Shown: positions 35,537 to 50,916 of the stretch, in pieces | How the letters are laid out: every line of letters starts with the position of its first letter | Numbering within the stretch: the stretch's first letter is position 1 | Origin: Ophioceras dolichostomum | Taxonomy: Eukaryota; Ascomycota; Sordariomycetes; Magnaporthales; Ophioceraceae | DNA: 64,000 nt | Direction: 5' to 3' | Assembly (NCBI GenBank): GCA_003049485.1 | Contig: PYST01000032.1 | Span: forward strand, 1,001 to 65,000 | Translations under genes and position numbers: made by a program | Notes under the pieces: model-generated | Told to the model about the DNA's origin: nothing | Databases searched by the model: none | Seen by the model: only the letters and a program-made list of their open reading frames with translations

Positions 35537-36330
35537 CATGTAATGTTTCTGTTCTCTCATCACGAGAAGGGAGGATGTCGAACGCCGAACGCCACCTGGA
35601 TTTAAGGAGAGCACGTTTGCTTCAGATTTCGTATACAGTAACAAACCCTTGATGAAAGTAAGAGAGGGAGAAAAAGATACACAAGATTCTTTAAAAAGAT
35701 TGGATGGGGCGGGGGGAGGGCCAAGGGGGAATGGGGTAGCTAGGCATTCTCGGCGTTCTCTGTAGCAACCGGCGGCTAGTTGGAAAGGTGGTGGTGCATG
35801 TCGGCGTTTGTTTTTGAATTGTTTTCCCTTCGCTTGTGTTTTAGTCTTGTTGTACTTGCCTTGCTTTCTTTTCTGCTTTTCGTTTTCGTTTCCGTTTGCT
35901 CTTCTTATATCTTATATATCCTGGAGGAGGTGGTTCCGAAACGACACGATCGGTCCACCATCCATCCACTAACCTTGGGGTCGGCCCAGAGAATACCCAA
36001 AAAGTCCGGTCAGTGTTTGGTTTGTTGGATTCGAACAAATTGCATAAGTCGCGGTCAGCATTGGCAACTGCTTTGGCCTATTCTATCTTGTCTGTTTCGG
36101 TTTATCTCTCATTGTATCCTGTTCTTGGGAAGGAAATGATGCGTGACACGCGTGAACACGTATGTACAACGTATACCTATACACCTGAGTAAAGCGTTGT
36201 TGCTGTTTGCCGAAATTGTGAGCCGGATCTATTGAGATTGGAAGATAAGAGGGCATCATCTGCCCGCCAGCAATGCAGAGGACCTCCGGAAATGTGAATC
36301 AGTGACGCCTTAGGCCTGGTGATGCCACCA
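35537..36330. other. convergent 3-prime region, AcuK / riboflavin kinase
   Basis: These 794 bases hold the 3-prime UTRs of two convergent genes, with T-rich runs near 35800-35900. No gene is recognised. A GTTCGAATCC-like B-box on the minus strand near 36027-36036 lacks the rest of a tRNA. Confidence 0.5.
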
Positions 36331-37094
36331 TCACGAATCTTCCCTGACCAGCCATGAGCCATCTAACAGGCCACTCCGTCCATCCGCCGGGGCTGCGGGC
36401 CCAAGACTCTCCTGGGAGGGCAACCAGGCGTCGCGCTGGAGGCTGTTGCGGGCGACGTCGCAGTCCAGGTTGATGTCGGCGATGAGGGCCTCGAGGCCGC
36501 TGTAGTCCAGCTCGTCCCGGATGAAGCCCAGGATGAGCAGCCGCATCTCGGCGCCGTAGAAGTCGGCGTCGAACTTGCGCAGGACGTGCACCTCGGCGCT
36601 GCGCACCGTGTTCTTGTAGAACGGGTTGTAGCCGATGGACATAACCATGGGGAAGACGCTGCGGGACGATGAGGCCGCGGCTTGTGGGTGCGTCGCCGGC
36701 AGCGCCAGCGAGGCCCAGCCGAAGTAGACCCCTGACTTGACGTCTGCGATCCAGGGAGTGATGGAGTCGTCCACGGGGAGGTTGGCCGTTGGGATGCCGA
36801 GCTTGGATTTGAGTGCGGCGTTAGTCTCATGGTTGGTGGATACTTAAAATGGACTCATCTCGGCTCGCGTGTGACTCTCCTGAGGCCATCCATCTACCTC
36901 GTGGCTTTGGCTCATACTATCCAGCTCATGGTGGGGTAGGTTCATGAATGAGATGAGGTTGGCACGGGAAAACTCACCTCCTTGGAACCCCTTCCGAAGC
37001 CGGATATCACCTTGCCCTCCATCTTAAGAGGGTAAGGCGGCTCAGGGCCAGAGTCAGGCCCTTCAATGAGCGGCCGCGAGCTCTCTGTCGTCAT
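36331..37094 (-). CDS. FMN1: riboflavin kinase
   Basis: Two exons (37094-36978 and 36801-36331) give 195 residues, the normal length of fungal Fmn1. The join gives GRGSKE-LGIPTANLPVD, matching the family motif with the P-T-A-N magnesium/ATP-binding sequence. Later segments SGVYFGWASL, MSIGYNPFYKN and AEVHVLRKFDADFYG are also characteristic, including the conserved glutamate of the E-V-H strand. It phosphorylates riboflavin with ATP to make FMN. The intron acceptor that fits the family is an AAG at 36802-36804; an upstream GAG would instead add about eleven residues in frame. No presequence is obvious. Rib3, another enzyme of flavin synthesis, lies 21 kb downstream. Confidence 0.93.
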
Positions 37095-37875
37095 GATGGT
37101 TGAGTGTAATGATGATGGTGGCTGACAAATGAATGTGCGGTCTCTGGGGCTGGATGAGGGGCTCACGAGTGAAATGAGGGAATCTGCTGGGTTGAAAGGA
37201 CCGAAGAATATAATGACTGCTTGAGAAATACTACCGGATCTAATTATGCTGGAAGGGAGAAAGTCAATTAAGGCGAAAACAAAGTTGTCTTGCCCGGTGA
37301 ACCTGTGAACATGGACACTCCTGAAGACCGATGACCACAACTTTTGGCTCGGTGGTGGGGCATCTATGAGGCCGGCTTATCGGTGACGGATCGGTATCGT
37401 CAGCAGCCTTGGGCATCATGCTCATCAGCACTTCATAGAACCCCTGAGCTCGAAATGAGATTGAGTATTGAGAGAGGAGTCTTATTGTAAACTACCTTAT
37501 GTTGCATACTTGTGTTGCATACCTATGTGGCAGGGAGGAAGCAATTGAACAAAAGATGGAAGGACAAAAAATGAAAATGAAAACATAATCGCGATGGAAG
37601 GTATCATAAAAACAAAGAGAGCCCAAGGCGAAAGAAAAACAAAATCGTAGCTTCCCATCAACACGCCCTCATCACAACGACACCCAGTGAAAACCTTGGC
37701 GTCTCACCAGGCTGTTAGGCCGTATCCAACTCGCCAGTCAACCCCTGGCCGGCACTTCTCTCAGATCTGACCGTAAAGCTCCACACCACCTATCGATCGT
37801 CGCTGTCAGCCTCCACGGAGTCCCTGAACTCAACGACATGCCATGACCTGAATCTGATCACTGATCCGCGGCCGA
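37095..37875. other. intergenic region between riboflavin kinase and Fmp52
   Basis: The left part should be the riboflavin kinase promoter. The right part, A-rich at about 37560-37660, is probably the Fmp52 3-prime UTR. No gene is recognised. Confidence 0.45.
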
Positions 37876-38673
37876 TCAAGCCGCGGCGCTAGCGGCGGGC
37901 TTCACCTCCTCCTTAGGGGGGGCCGCCGCCGCCGCCTCCTTCTCCTTCCACTCGGTCCGGCCCAGGCGGACGATGTCGGCCTGCTCCAACACCCAGACCT
38001 TGGCCGGCGCCTTGCCCTCCCTCGCGAGCACGTCAGCGGCGACGGCGGCGCGGCCGATGACGAGGGCGTCCTGGCCGAACGCGTCGCCCAGCCCCTGGTT
38101 CAGGCGGCGCAGGCCGCCGACCACGGCGTTGGCGATGCCGTTCCCGAACCCGCCGTGGGGGTCGGTGCGCGCGCCCATGATGAGCCCGGGACGCAGGATG
38201 ATGGCCTGCTCAAAGCCGGCCGAGCGCACGGCGGTCTCGACGCCGAGCTTCATCTTCGAGTAAGGCAGGAGCTTCGCTCCGGCGCCGCCCGTGCCCGCGC
38301 TCGAGACGAAGACGAAGGTCGACGCGCCCGCCGCCTTGGCCGCCTGCACGATCTCGACGTTGAGGTCGTGGTCGATCTTCCACTGGCCCGCCAGGCTGCC
38401 GGCCTGCGCTCGCGTCGTGCCCAGCGCGGAGAACACGGTGGCGGCGGGCCCGGGCTGGAGGCCGGCTAGTTTGCTGGGGAACTTCTCCGCGTCGGCGTCG
38501 ATGGTGGTGTGGAGCTTGGTCGGCGCCGGCTCGGCGGACGCCTGTTTTGGCGTCCGCCGCGAGATGCTGTGCACGGCGCCGTAGGCGTCTGACGCGAGGA
38601 GCGTTGAAAGGATGTGAGAGCCGACGAAGCCGGTGCAGCCGAAGACTGCGATGATGGGACCTGGTGTCGACAT
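37876..38673 (-). CDS. fmp52: Fmp52-like mitochondrial NAD(P)-binding protein
   Basis: This is a single exon of 265 residues. The N-terminus has a Rossmann nucleotide-binding motif (VFGCTGFVGSHIL). A TIP30/HTATIP2-like short-chain dehydrogenase core follows: TVFSALGTTRAQAGS, FVFVSSAGTGG, then LPYSKMKLGVE with the Y-x3-K pair, and AIILRPGLIMGARTDP. The match is to fungal Fmp52, a protein found on the mitochondrial outer membrane by proteomics, with no defined reaction. The C-terminal 25 residues are an Ala/Pro/Glu/Lys-rich tail beyond the fold. Homologs usually have about 230 residues, so that tail accounts for the extra length. No intron is needed. Confidence 0.88.
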   Translation of the reverse strand: MSTPGPIIAVFGCTGFVGSHILSTLLASDAYGAVHSISRRTPKQASAEPAPTKLHTTIDADAEKFPSKLAGLQPGPAATVFSALGTTRAQAGSLAGQWKIDHDLNVEIVQAAKAAGASTFVFVSSAGTGGAGAKLLPYSKMKLGVETAVRSAGFEQAIILRPGLIMGARTDPHGGFGNGIANAVVGGLRRLNQGLGDAFGQDALVIGRAAVAADVLAREGKAPAKVWVLEQADIVRLGRTEWKEKEAAAAAPPKEEVKPAASAAA

Positions 38674-39749
38674 GTTTTTTTTTTCTCTTCTTCCGGGTTT
38701 CTTGTTGATTGTTGAGCGATTGGGTTGTGGAATTGGGTGCTTGCTGAGATGCGGTCGTCACTAACAGTGCTTGCTTCTTAACACTTCTGAACAGTGCTTG
38801 TGAAGGGCGATTAAGTATGTATGAGTCGTATGAGTCTGGATGGATAGTGCAAGGGGTAATATAGGCAAAGGTATGCTTGGGTCGAGCTTGTGTGGAGTCA
38901 GTTGAAGTCTGGTTGGCGAGAACATCCGATCCCATCCATCACTGCACGGGGGACAGCTTCTTGATTCATATACTCGAGAGGGGGGACAACCAGGCACGCC
39001 ATCAATCTCGGCAGGAGACGTCACGTCTTGGTGGCCCTCCAGTTAACCGGGTAGCTACGGAGTGACGGTCAAGTTCTACCACGTTCGGCTTTGTGACTGG
39101 TTCCGGTGGTCTCCTGGGGATTGGAGAACTCCCGCGGTCACGGTCCTGCGACTACAGGGATTTCTCGAGGTACCTGGTAGCCAAGCCCTCACCTAACTTC
39201 TTTCAGGTTCCTTGAGTCCATCCTGCTTGTGAAAGACGCTGCACCAAGCGTATATATCTCCTCGGAACTTCCTAGCCGCCTTTCCCCGCCATATTATTGG
39301 TCCTAAGGAATTGGGTGATGAGTGTGAGCCCGCGTCACACAGTCGAAGCGAGCGAATGCGATGCGATATGCAATGTTTGCTGGATACTTCTAGCTGCAGC
39401 ACAATCCGTGCTATATGTGGAACTCCGCCAGTGAATTGGCGGTACCCCACGGATTTGAGAATCCGCGGTGCCAAGCATGCTCTCTAATCACCGAATGCCC
39501 ACGAAGCTGTGAAGCCTGGAACGCGAGGCGCCGAGCCGAAAGCGGGGTTGTTTTAGTGGTGTGGACGTCAGCGGTCGCCTGCCTGGAGCTCCAAGCTCCC
39601 AACGAACGCGGGGTTCCTTCCGCGTACCATCATCATCATTCCTCCATTGACTGCTTCACCTCCGGCCCAGGCCAGGCAAACTCGCAACTTACCTACCTGC
39701 CATTGCTTTCTTTATTTCCCCTGAAGTCATCACTGAACAATTGCCCGCA
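38674..39749. other. divergent intergenic region, Fmp52 / RING protein
   Basis: This 1.1-kb stretch carries the promoters of two genes read outward. A perfect hairpin (CGGATT-TGAG-AATCCG) occurs at about 39450-39465, and a TTACCTACCTGCC motif at 39689-39701. No gene is recognised. Confidence 0.45.
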
Positions 39750-40483
39750 ATGTCTACTCAATATGAAGGTAAGTCTGGCGGCCTTCGTCGCGAGTTCTAT
39801 TGGGAGGGCTGATGGTTGAAGCGTCGGTGAAGGGGGAACTAGAGCGACACGGAGGCTAACCAGAGGCCAACTGGCTGGCTGTTCCAGTCGAGCACAACAT
39901 CGAGGCCAGCGAGGCGGCCCCCCGTCGGAGACGACAGCTAGATATGTCGTCGTTCAACTCGCACATCCGGCAGATCATCCCAGATACCACCGCTACCGGC
40001 GCTCATACGCCACACAACAACCCTCACGCGACGGCCAACCCCCTGGACCTGGCGACCATGTTCCGCCTCGTGCAAGACCAGCTCGGCACGCTGGCCACCG
40101 ACGCGCCGACCGCCGCTAACCGTGACTTCCTCCTCTCACTAGTCGAGGCGCTGAGCGACGACATCGAGCACCCGCCGTACGACCTCAAGGGCGTGTCCCA
40201 GCAGTTCCTGGATGGGCTGGACAGGGTACCTCGCAAGGCGCTCAAGGATAAGGACTCGTGCCCCATCTGCGCCGAGCGGTTCCTCGACGACCAGTACCCC
40301 CTCGTCGTCGAGCTCCCCTGCCACTCGTCGCATCGCTTCGACCTGGAGTGTGTCGCGCCCTGGCTGCAGAGCAAAGGCACCTGCCCTTTATGCAGGAAGG
40401 AGATGGAAAAGCGCAAAGAGCCCGAGACCAAGAAGGACGACGACGAGGACGCAGGAGAGGATTATGATGATTTCTACGCCTAG
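39750..40483 (+). CDS. RING-type zinc-finger protein, probable E3 ubiquitin ligase
   Basis: Two exons (39750-39768 and 39888-40483) give 204 residues. The first exon encodes only MSTQYE and one base. After a basic patch (RRRRQLD) and a Thr/His/Asn-rich stretch, a helical region (ATMFRLVQDQLGTL ... DFLLSLVEALSDD) leads into the RING: CPIC at about 145, then ELPCHSSHRFDLECVAPWL, then CPLC. Spacing is that of a fungal RING-H2 variant with an extended C-HSSH-RFDLEC segment. The C-terminus is highly acidic (KKDDDEDAGEDYDDFYA). It probably recruits an E2 enzyme to ubiquitinate targets; substrates are unknown. If the first exon were missed, translation could start at the internal ATG at 39944. Confidence 0.85.
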
Positions 40484-40846
40484 TGCTTCTTTCCTTCCTC
40501 ACGCTTGTTTCTCTTGTCTTCGTGGTCCTTAGAGCATGTCCATAATGAAGATTGGGCCTGGTTCGACCGTTTGTTCAGGAACTAAGCTGGCGAGGAGTTG
40601 AGGTAGTCGGCAACATGGCAGAGTTACACTTTGATACCTATGCTTGGACAAGATTATGTATGAGCCCATGAGGTTGCCCTTTAACCTCCTTGAGAAATGG
40701 TCGCCGACCTCCAGAACGACCCCAGTTCCGATGCTACAGCCACTGGGTTAGTCACAGTTAGTGGCCGACAGCTCGCCCGAGACGGCCGGAATTGGATCCT
40801 GCCTGACTGGCTGGAAGGGCGCCTGGGATCACACCCGCCGCATCTT
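40484..40846. other. convergent 3-prime region, RING protein / small mitochondrial protein
   Basis: These 363 bases separate two convergent genes and probably hold both 3-prime UTRs. Nothing else is seen. Confidence 0.5.
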
Positions 40847-41287
40847 TCACTTCTTGACGCCTCCGCCACCACTGCGCTTCTGCTTCTCCTGACCGGCGGC
40901 CCTGTTCTCCTGGGTCTTGGGCTGCGATAGATCTTTGTTGGCGGGGCTGACGTCTAACGGGCTCGTCCCGCGACCGTTCTTGGAGGCCTTGGCTTTCTCA
41001 GCCTCGGGCCTTGTCGTAGACGGGTTAAAGGCGGCGTCCTCCTTCGCCGCCGCCGCATCGCCGCCTCCTCCGCTCTTGGAGTACTCCTGGCTCCGTGGCT
41101 TGACGGACGAGCGATCTTGATCGTCCTTGTACGGCCGCTGGCGGGCGAACGTTTCGCGGTGGCGCTGGACCGCAGAGTTAGTGAAGGCGGCCGCTGGCGC
41201 CACGCCCATCGACGGGCCACGCCTGGATGTTGCTAGTGCACCTAGGGTGCGGAAGAGGGCGGATGATGTCGGGTACAGGCGGAACAT
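40847..41287 (-). CDS. small conserved fungal protein, probably mitochondrial
   Basis: This is a single exon of 146 residues with no recognised domain. The first 35 residues (MFRLYPTSSALFRTLGALATSRRG) contain Arg, Ser and hydrophobic residues but no acidic ones, which fits a mitochondrial presequence. The rest is hydrophilic and probably disordered: a basic/acidic segment (RHRETFARQRPYKDDQDRSSVK), a Gly/Ala patch and the short segment AAFNPSTTRPEAEKAKA. I recall proteins of this layout as conserved hypothetical proteins in filamentous ascomycetes, but no function is known. Codon use is like that of neighbouring genes, which supports it being real. Confidence 0.7.
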   Translation of the reverse strand: MFRLYPTSSALFRTLGALATSRRGPSMGVAPAAAFTNSAVQRHRETFARQRPYKDDQDRSSVKPRSQEYSKSGGGGDAAAAKEDAAFNPSTTRPEAEKAKASKNGRGTSPLDVSPANKDLSQPKTQENRAAGQEKQKRSGGGGVKK

Positions 41288-45978
<4,691 letters not shown>

Positions 45979-48391
45979 ATGGGAAACAGTCAAGGCAAAC
46001 CCGTCGAATTCGACGGCGAAGGTGCGAACAACTTTTGCTGGCTCATGCTGTTTGATGCCACGATGCCATGATGCCATCTCCTCCTACCCCTCATCAGTAA
46101 AGCTCGCCCAATTGCTTCGGGCGCCGGGTCTTTCGCCCCCAAGTCGAGAGGATGGCCACCACTAACACTATCCGCTTCCAATGAGCAGTGAATCTGAATC
46201 ACTTCCGTCTCCTACGGGTTGTTGGTCGAGGAGCCTTCGGCAAAGTTCGCATTGTCGAGCGGAAGGACACCAATCTGTCGTTCGCCCTAAAGTATATACG
46301 GAAAGATGAAGGTCCGTCGTTCCCTTCCGCCCCCGTCTTGTCCTCAACGGTGTTGGATAGCGGCACGCAAACAAGCCAAATCAAAACCGGTCTTGCTAAC
46401 CTTGCCGTTTCTTTCTCTACCCAGTCGTCCGATCCGAAAGCGTTCGCAACATCATACGAGAGAGGCGCATGTTGGAGCACGTCAACCACCCGTTCATCTG
46501 CAACCTGCGGTACAGCTTCCAGGATATCGAGTACATGTATGGCAACCCACCACGCAATCCACCACCTGGATAAGAACCCCTCGGCACGCAAAGACCTTCT
46601 TGATTGGCTCGCAGAGACCAAAGCTGACTCGGAGTGACCCTTGAAGGTATCTCGTCGTGGACTTGATGAGCGGAGGCGACCTCAGATTCCACATCTCCCG
46701 CAAGACATTCACAGAGGAGGCCGTCCGCTTCTGGATCGCCGAGCTCGGGTGTGCATTAAGGTACATCCACGGCCAGGGCATCATCCACCGTGACGTCAAA
46801 CCCGACAACGTGCTCCTGGACGCCGATGGCCATGTGCATCTAACAGACTTCGTAAGCTTCGACCGGGTTGATCGTGGCTTCCTTTCAACAGTCCACTCCA
46901 CCCACAGACACTTTGAGTGACTGAGGCAGGTTTGACTGACATACGAGCTTTGCTCAAACAGAACGTTGCGTCCGATATTATAAAAGGCAGGATCCTGACT
47001 AGCAAGTCGGGAACCCTGGCGTATCTCGCGCCCGAGGTTTACAGTGGCCGGGGTTACGATATCAAGGCGGATTGGTGGTCTCTGGGTGTACTCTTTTACG
47101 AATGCATCTACAACAAGGTATGTCTACACACTTCTCGTTAGCAAGGGGCTAGCCTGGCCTAGCCAAGCTGGCCTAGCCAAGCTGCGGGAAGAACAATGTC
47201 AGTAGCTCAGTAGCTTAGGGGCAGGAATGCTGACGACGGCAAATAATCCACGCACACAGAGGCCATTCGAGGGCAACTCGGAGGCGACGCTCAGCCAGAA
47301 CATCCAAGCCGCGAACCCCAAGTACCCGGTCACACAACCACCCGTCTCGTTAGATTGTCTGTATGCGATCAAAGATGCGCTACAACCGGTACCCGAAAAG
47401 CGCCTGGGCGCCACGTGGGAGAGCTTCATAAGACATGATTTCTTCTCGTGTATCGACTTCGAGGCACTGGAGCTGAAGCAGATTGAGCCCGTATTCGTCC
47501 CCTCGTCTGAGAAGACCAACTTCGACGCAACGTACGACTTAGAGGAGCTGCTGCTGGAGGAGGCACCCCTGGAGGCGAGAGCTCGGAGGCAGAAACCTCG
47601 GGAGCGCTTAAAGGACGATGCCACCGTGAAGGAGATCAGGGAGGACGAGCTGTACCGGATGATCGAGAGGGACTTTCAACCGTTCGACTACACAGTGGCC
47701 GCCTACAAGAAGTACGTATATGCTTGACGCACGCGATCAGCCATGTAAGCTCACTCCTATGCTAACCATACATCCGTTCGTTCGAAACAGAATCACGGAA
47801 GGGTGCGAGAATCCAGACGAGCAATCCGCGGACGCGCCAGCGACCTCGCCGGAGGGGACCATGAGGGGACCTCCCCAGGCGCTCACGACGGACGAGCCAA
47901 CACCCCTGTCTAATGGCGACGCTGCCGCCCAGGGTACCTACCAGGCCTCCCTAATCCCCACACGGCAGGTGTCGGGGTCCTCGCAGAAGTCCAGCGCGGG
48001 AGGAACAGCAGGGGACCAGCCACAGCACCAGCGCAGGGGCCCGCCAGGCCGGCCACCGCCCCTCCCGCCCTACCCGATGGCCTACACCAACCAGCAGAGC
48101 AACGGCGCAGGCCTGAGCCGCACGGGCAGGGCTGGGAGCGCCATGGTCGGCAGTCCCACCGGCGGTGTGCAGGTGACGCTCGACGGGGCTGGATCCTGGT
48201 CCGACCTCGCGCGCCAGGACGCCACGCTTCCCACCGACGCCGGCGGCGTCAATAATGCGGGGGCAAAGGCCGACGGCGCCTCAGGCGGCGTGTTTGGCTT
48301 CTTGAGCCGCAAGAAGGGCCGGAGCAACAGCCCCAAGCCCAAGGAGAGGGGCGTACTTGGCAAGGAGGGCGCAAGGGTGGTCATTGGTTAG
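45979..48391 (+). CDS. STK32/YANK-like AGC-group serine/threonine protein kinase
   Basis: Seven exons (45979-46021, 46189-46311, 46425-46536, 46647-46851, 46962-47117, 47260-47711, 47791-48391) sum to 1692 nt, 563 residues. The N-terminus MGNSQGK is a good N-myristoylation signal (Gly2, Ser6-like position). The kinase has GRGAFGKV (27-34), the ATP lysine K49 in FALKYI, HRDVKPDN (140-147) and LAPEV. The magnesium loop reads D-F-N (160-162) instead of D-F-G, as in human STK32/YANK kinases. The C-terminal lobe ends about residue 300 and is followed by a charged segment (EIREDELYRMIERDF) and a Pro/Ser/Gly-rich tail of about 200 residues. It probably acts at membranes; substrates are unknown. Confidence 0.9.
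47156..47183. repeat. perfect 14-bp tandem duplication in a kinase intron
   Basis: The unit GGCCTAGCCAAGCT occurs twice in tandem in the fifth intron (47118-47259) of the kinase gene. Confidence 0.9.
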
Positions 48392-50916
48392 AGTCCGTCT
48401 CGATAGGGGAGAAGGGACCGACCGGCCTGCGTCTTTCTCTCTTTGCCCTTGCCACCCTCGAGCTCGACCGTGATCGTGCCTCTTCTCACTCCCACCCTGA
48501 ACACCGGGATTGTTTGGTCACTCTCTCGTGGGATGGGAAGGGGTAGGAAAACGATAGGAAAGAAGAAGCGCATGCCCTAGCTTGGATCTGCTCCTGGTGG
48601 ACTAAGTCCTGCTGCACGACTTGCTTACCTGGTCCTCGGTCATGAGCGAGCTTGGCTGGCAACCTTGTCTCACTTTGAGGCGGGGAACGCTAGTATCGGA
48701 ACCACCCTACCCAGATCACACATAATTGGCCCGGTCGTTGTTGGCTGGACCGCCGATACAGAAACCGATATACCTACCTACCTATCTATCCTGGTAACTG
48801 ATCCTCCCTTTGGACATTTCCCTGGGGCCTTGCGTCCCTGGCGGGAGACCTTTCCGGTCCAAGAGCGAAGCCATGCCCTTATACCCGTCCCCTATCTGTC
48901 TACCCAGGATGCCTACGCTACACCAGCAACCTAATGTTGCAATGTTGCAGGGGCTGCTGCCCTGCCTAGTTTGGCAACGACCCTTCGCATTTTCTCGCAC
49001 GTATTCCCCTTTTCTTGTCCCTCTTCTTGTCTCTGCTTCTTCCCTGAGAGAACGTATTTTCACTACATGTATCTAGATTGGTCGGTGGCCCCCTTGCTTT
49101 TTTTTTTTTTGCTTTTTTTTTTCTTCCTTTTCGTTCTCTGATATTTCTTGTCTTCGATTTAATCGATTCATCGAACCCCAGATCTTGAATTTCGTACTCG
49201 TGTCTTGTCGATTTGCCTCTTCTTTTTCCATCTCGCTACATTTCTTTGCTCGACATTGTTTCTTAGCTCATCCTTCTCCTTTCCTCTCTACTCGTCTCCC
49301 CTCCTCCAAAGTATATCTACCATCAGAACCAGAGATACCAGAGCAAAATTTCCTTTTTTCCTCCTTTTCCTACGAGACGGAGTAATTCGCCTTAATACAA
49401 GACCTACGTTTTTTTAGTTGACCTCGAGTTTTCACTCTCGACGCTTACAACAACAAGCAGCATCGTAAGCATTGCCTCAACCGTGCTGCCTTCCCCTAAC
49501 AACGAGAAACGGCTTGGGATGCCTGCCTAGAATGTTGTGTGTCCAGGAGGCTCTCCATCTCCAGTCTACAACCCCCTTCCCCGTGCAACATGCTTGTTCT
49601 CGGAGCTCCTTACGGAGAGGCAAGGAATCCGGATGTAAAGAGATCGAGATCTATATGCACAGAGACGGGGCTGAAGGAGCACTCCACAACCTACCCTACC
49701 CACAACTCCTCACCCCTACTCGCCTCCTCTTCCCATGCAACTGCGAGATCGTAGACCTACCTACCGACCTACCTCTATATGCAAGCCTGGGGATTTCTTG
49801 CCGCCGAGAGTTTGATGTACCCCAGCTAGTTACCTAGGATGCACGACATCCGGCACCAGCCGGCCACGACAGTGGGTTCACGCTTAAATGACCAGGGTAG
49901 CTTTGAAGCTTATGTTAAGTATTTTTGTCCTCACTGCGAGCGACGAGTGATGTCCATTGTCTAGGTACCTCAGGTAGGCACATTCACGAAACAGCTCCTA
50001 ACCGTCACGCAAGCCATATTCACGAAGACCGAATAGGGCTCGCGGCGGCGCCCCATGTCCACGCAGTTTGCAATAAATATCACCACTCCTGGAACGACAG
50101 CCGCAGTGACAGAACCGGTCACGAAGCTCAAGAAGCATGCATGAGAGATGAAATGAGAAACCTTGTTGAAATTGATCATACAGCCCCGAGAAAAGCCATT
50201 TCTTGCACGTTCAGATAGATAACTGCTGCTACCACCCGCAGAGTGCCTTCCTTTCCTTTCCCCCCAGATATTCATTCAGTCTTCTACCGTCTTGCCGTCT
50301 CCCATCAAGACGAAGCGAAAGAAGAGCAATGAGATGAAGAACCACCACATTATCCGCAGAAGAAAAAGAACACCAAAATAGAAAAGACAGCTATGAATTG
50401 CCCTGTGCCCCGTCATCCCGTCCAAGATCGATCCAGATCATCATATATCCGCGGATTTGGCTTGCTGCCCTAAAGCAGAGCAGTAGGCTCACGACAGCCT
50501 TTCGTGTCGTCGTCCTCTAGCAAGAGGGGTCGATCAAGAGATCAGCGAGCCATCTCCGGTGAGTGTTGTTTCCTCCTTTTTCCTTTTTTTTTCTGTTTAT
50601 GTTGTTTTTTTCTCATTGTTGTTCTGTGCCTGTTCCCGTTCCCCATTAACTCCTCCGTCAAAACCGTGAGAGTGATGAAGACCGGTAGATTGTGCCAGTC
50701 CATCCTCGAAGCCTCGCCGTTTCCTTTGCGCCGGAAGCAACAGTCAAATGCAGACTGATGAAGACCCACCAATTTTACCCTCCATTTTCCCCGAGTGACT
50801 GGAAGTCCATGGCCTTGACCGCTCGGCGCCGAATGCTGGGGGTTGTGCTGTGTTGATGTACAGGTGAAGTCTCTCAGGGGCAGAGAATGATGAAAGTCGG
50901 ACGAACGTCAGGCCCT
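48392..50916. other. convergent region between the kinase and AP-1
   Basis: No gene is recognised in 2.5 kb between two convergent genes. T-rich tracts lie at 49096-49130, and CCTA-type motifs at 48771-48789, 49755-49775 and 49961-49979. A minus-strand frame of 101 codons at 49970-50275 contains a hydrophobic stretch but no recognisable family. Confidence 0.45.

Noticed and set aside
36020..36040. GTTCGAATCC B-box-like sequence on the minus strand
   Set aside because: The flanking bases do not form a T-stem and there is no A-box at the right distance.
37876..38673. Fmp52-like gene as a classical short-chain dehydrogenase with a known substrate
   Set aside because: Although a Y-x3-K pair is present, the family is TIP30/Fmp52-like, for which no substrate is established.
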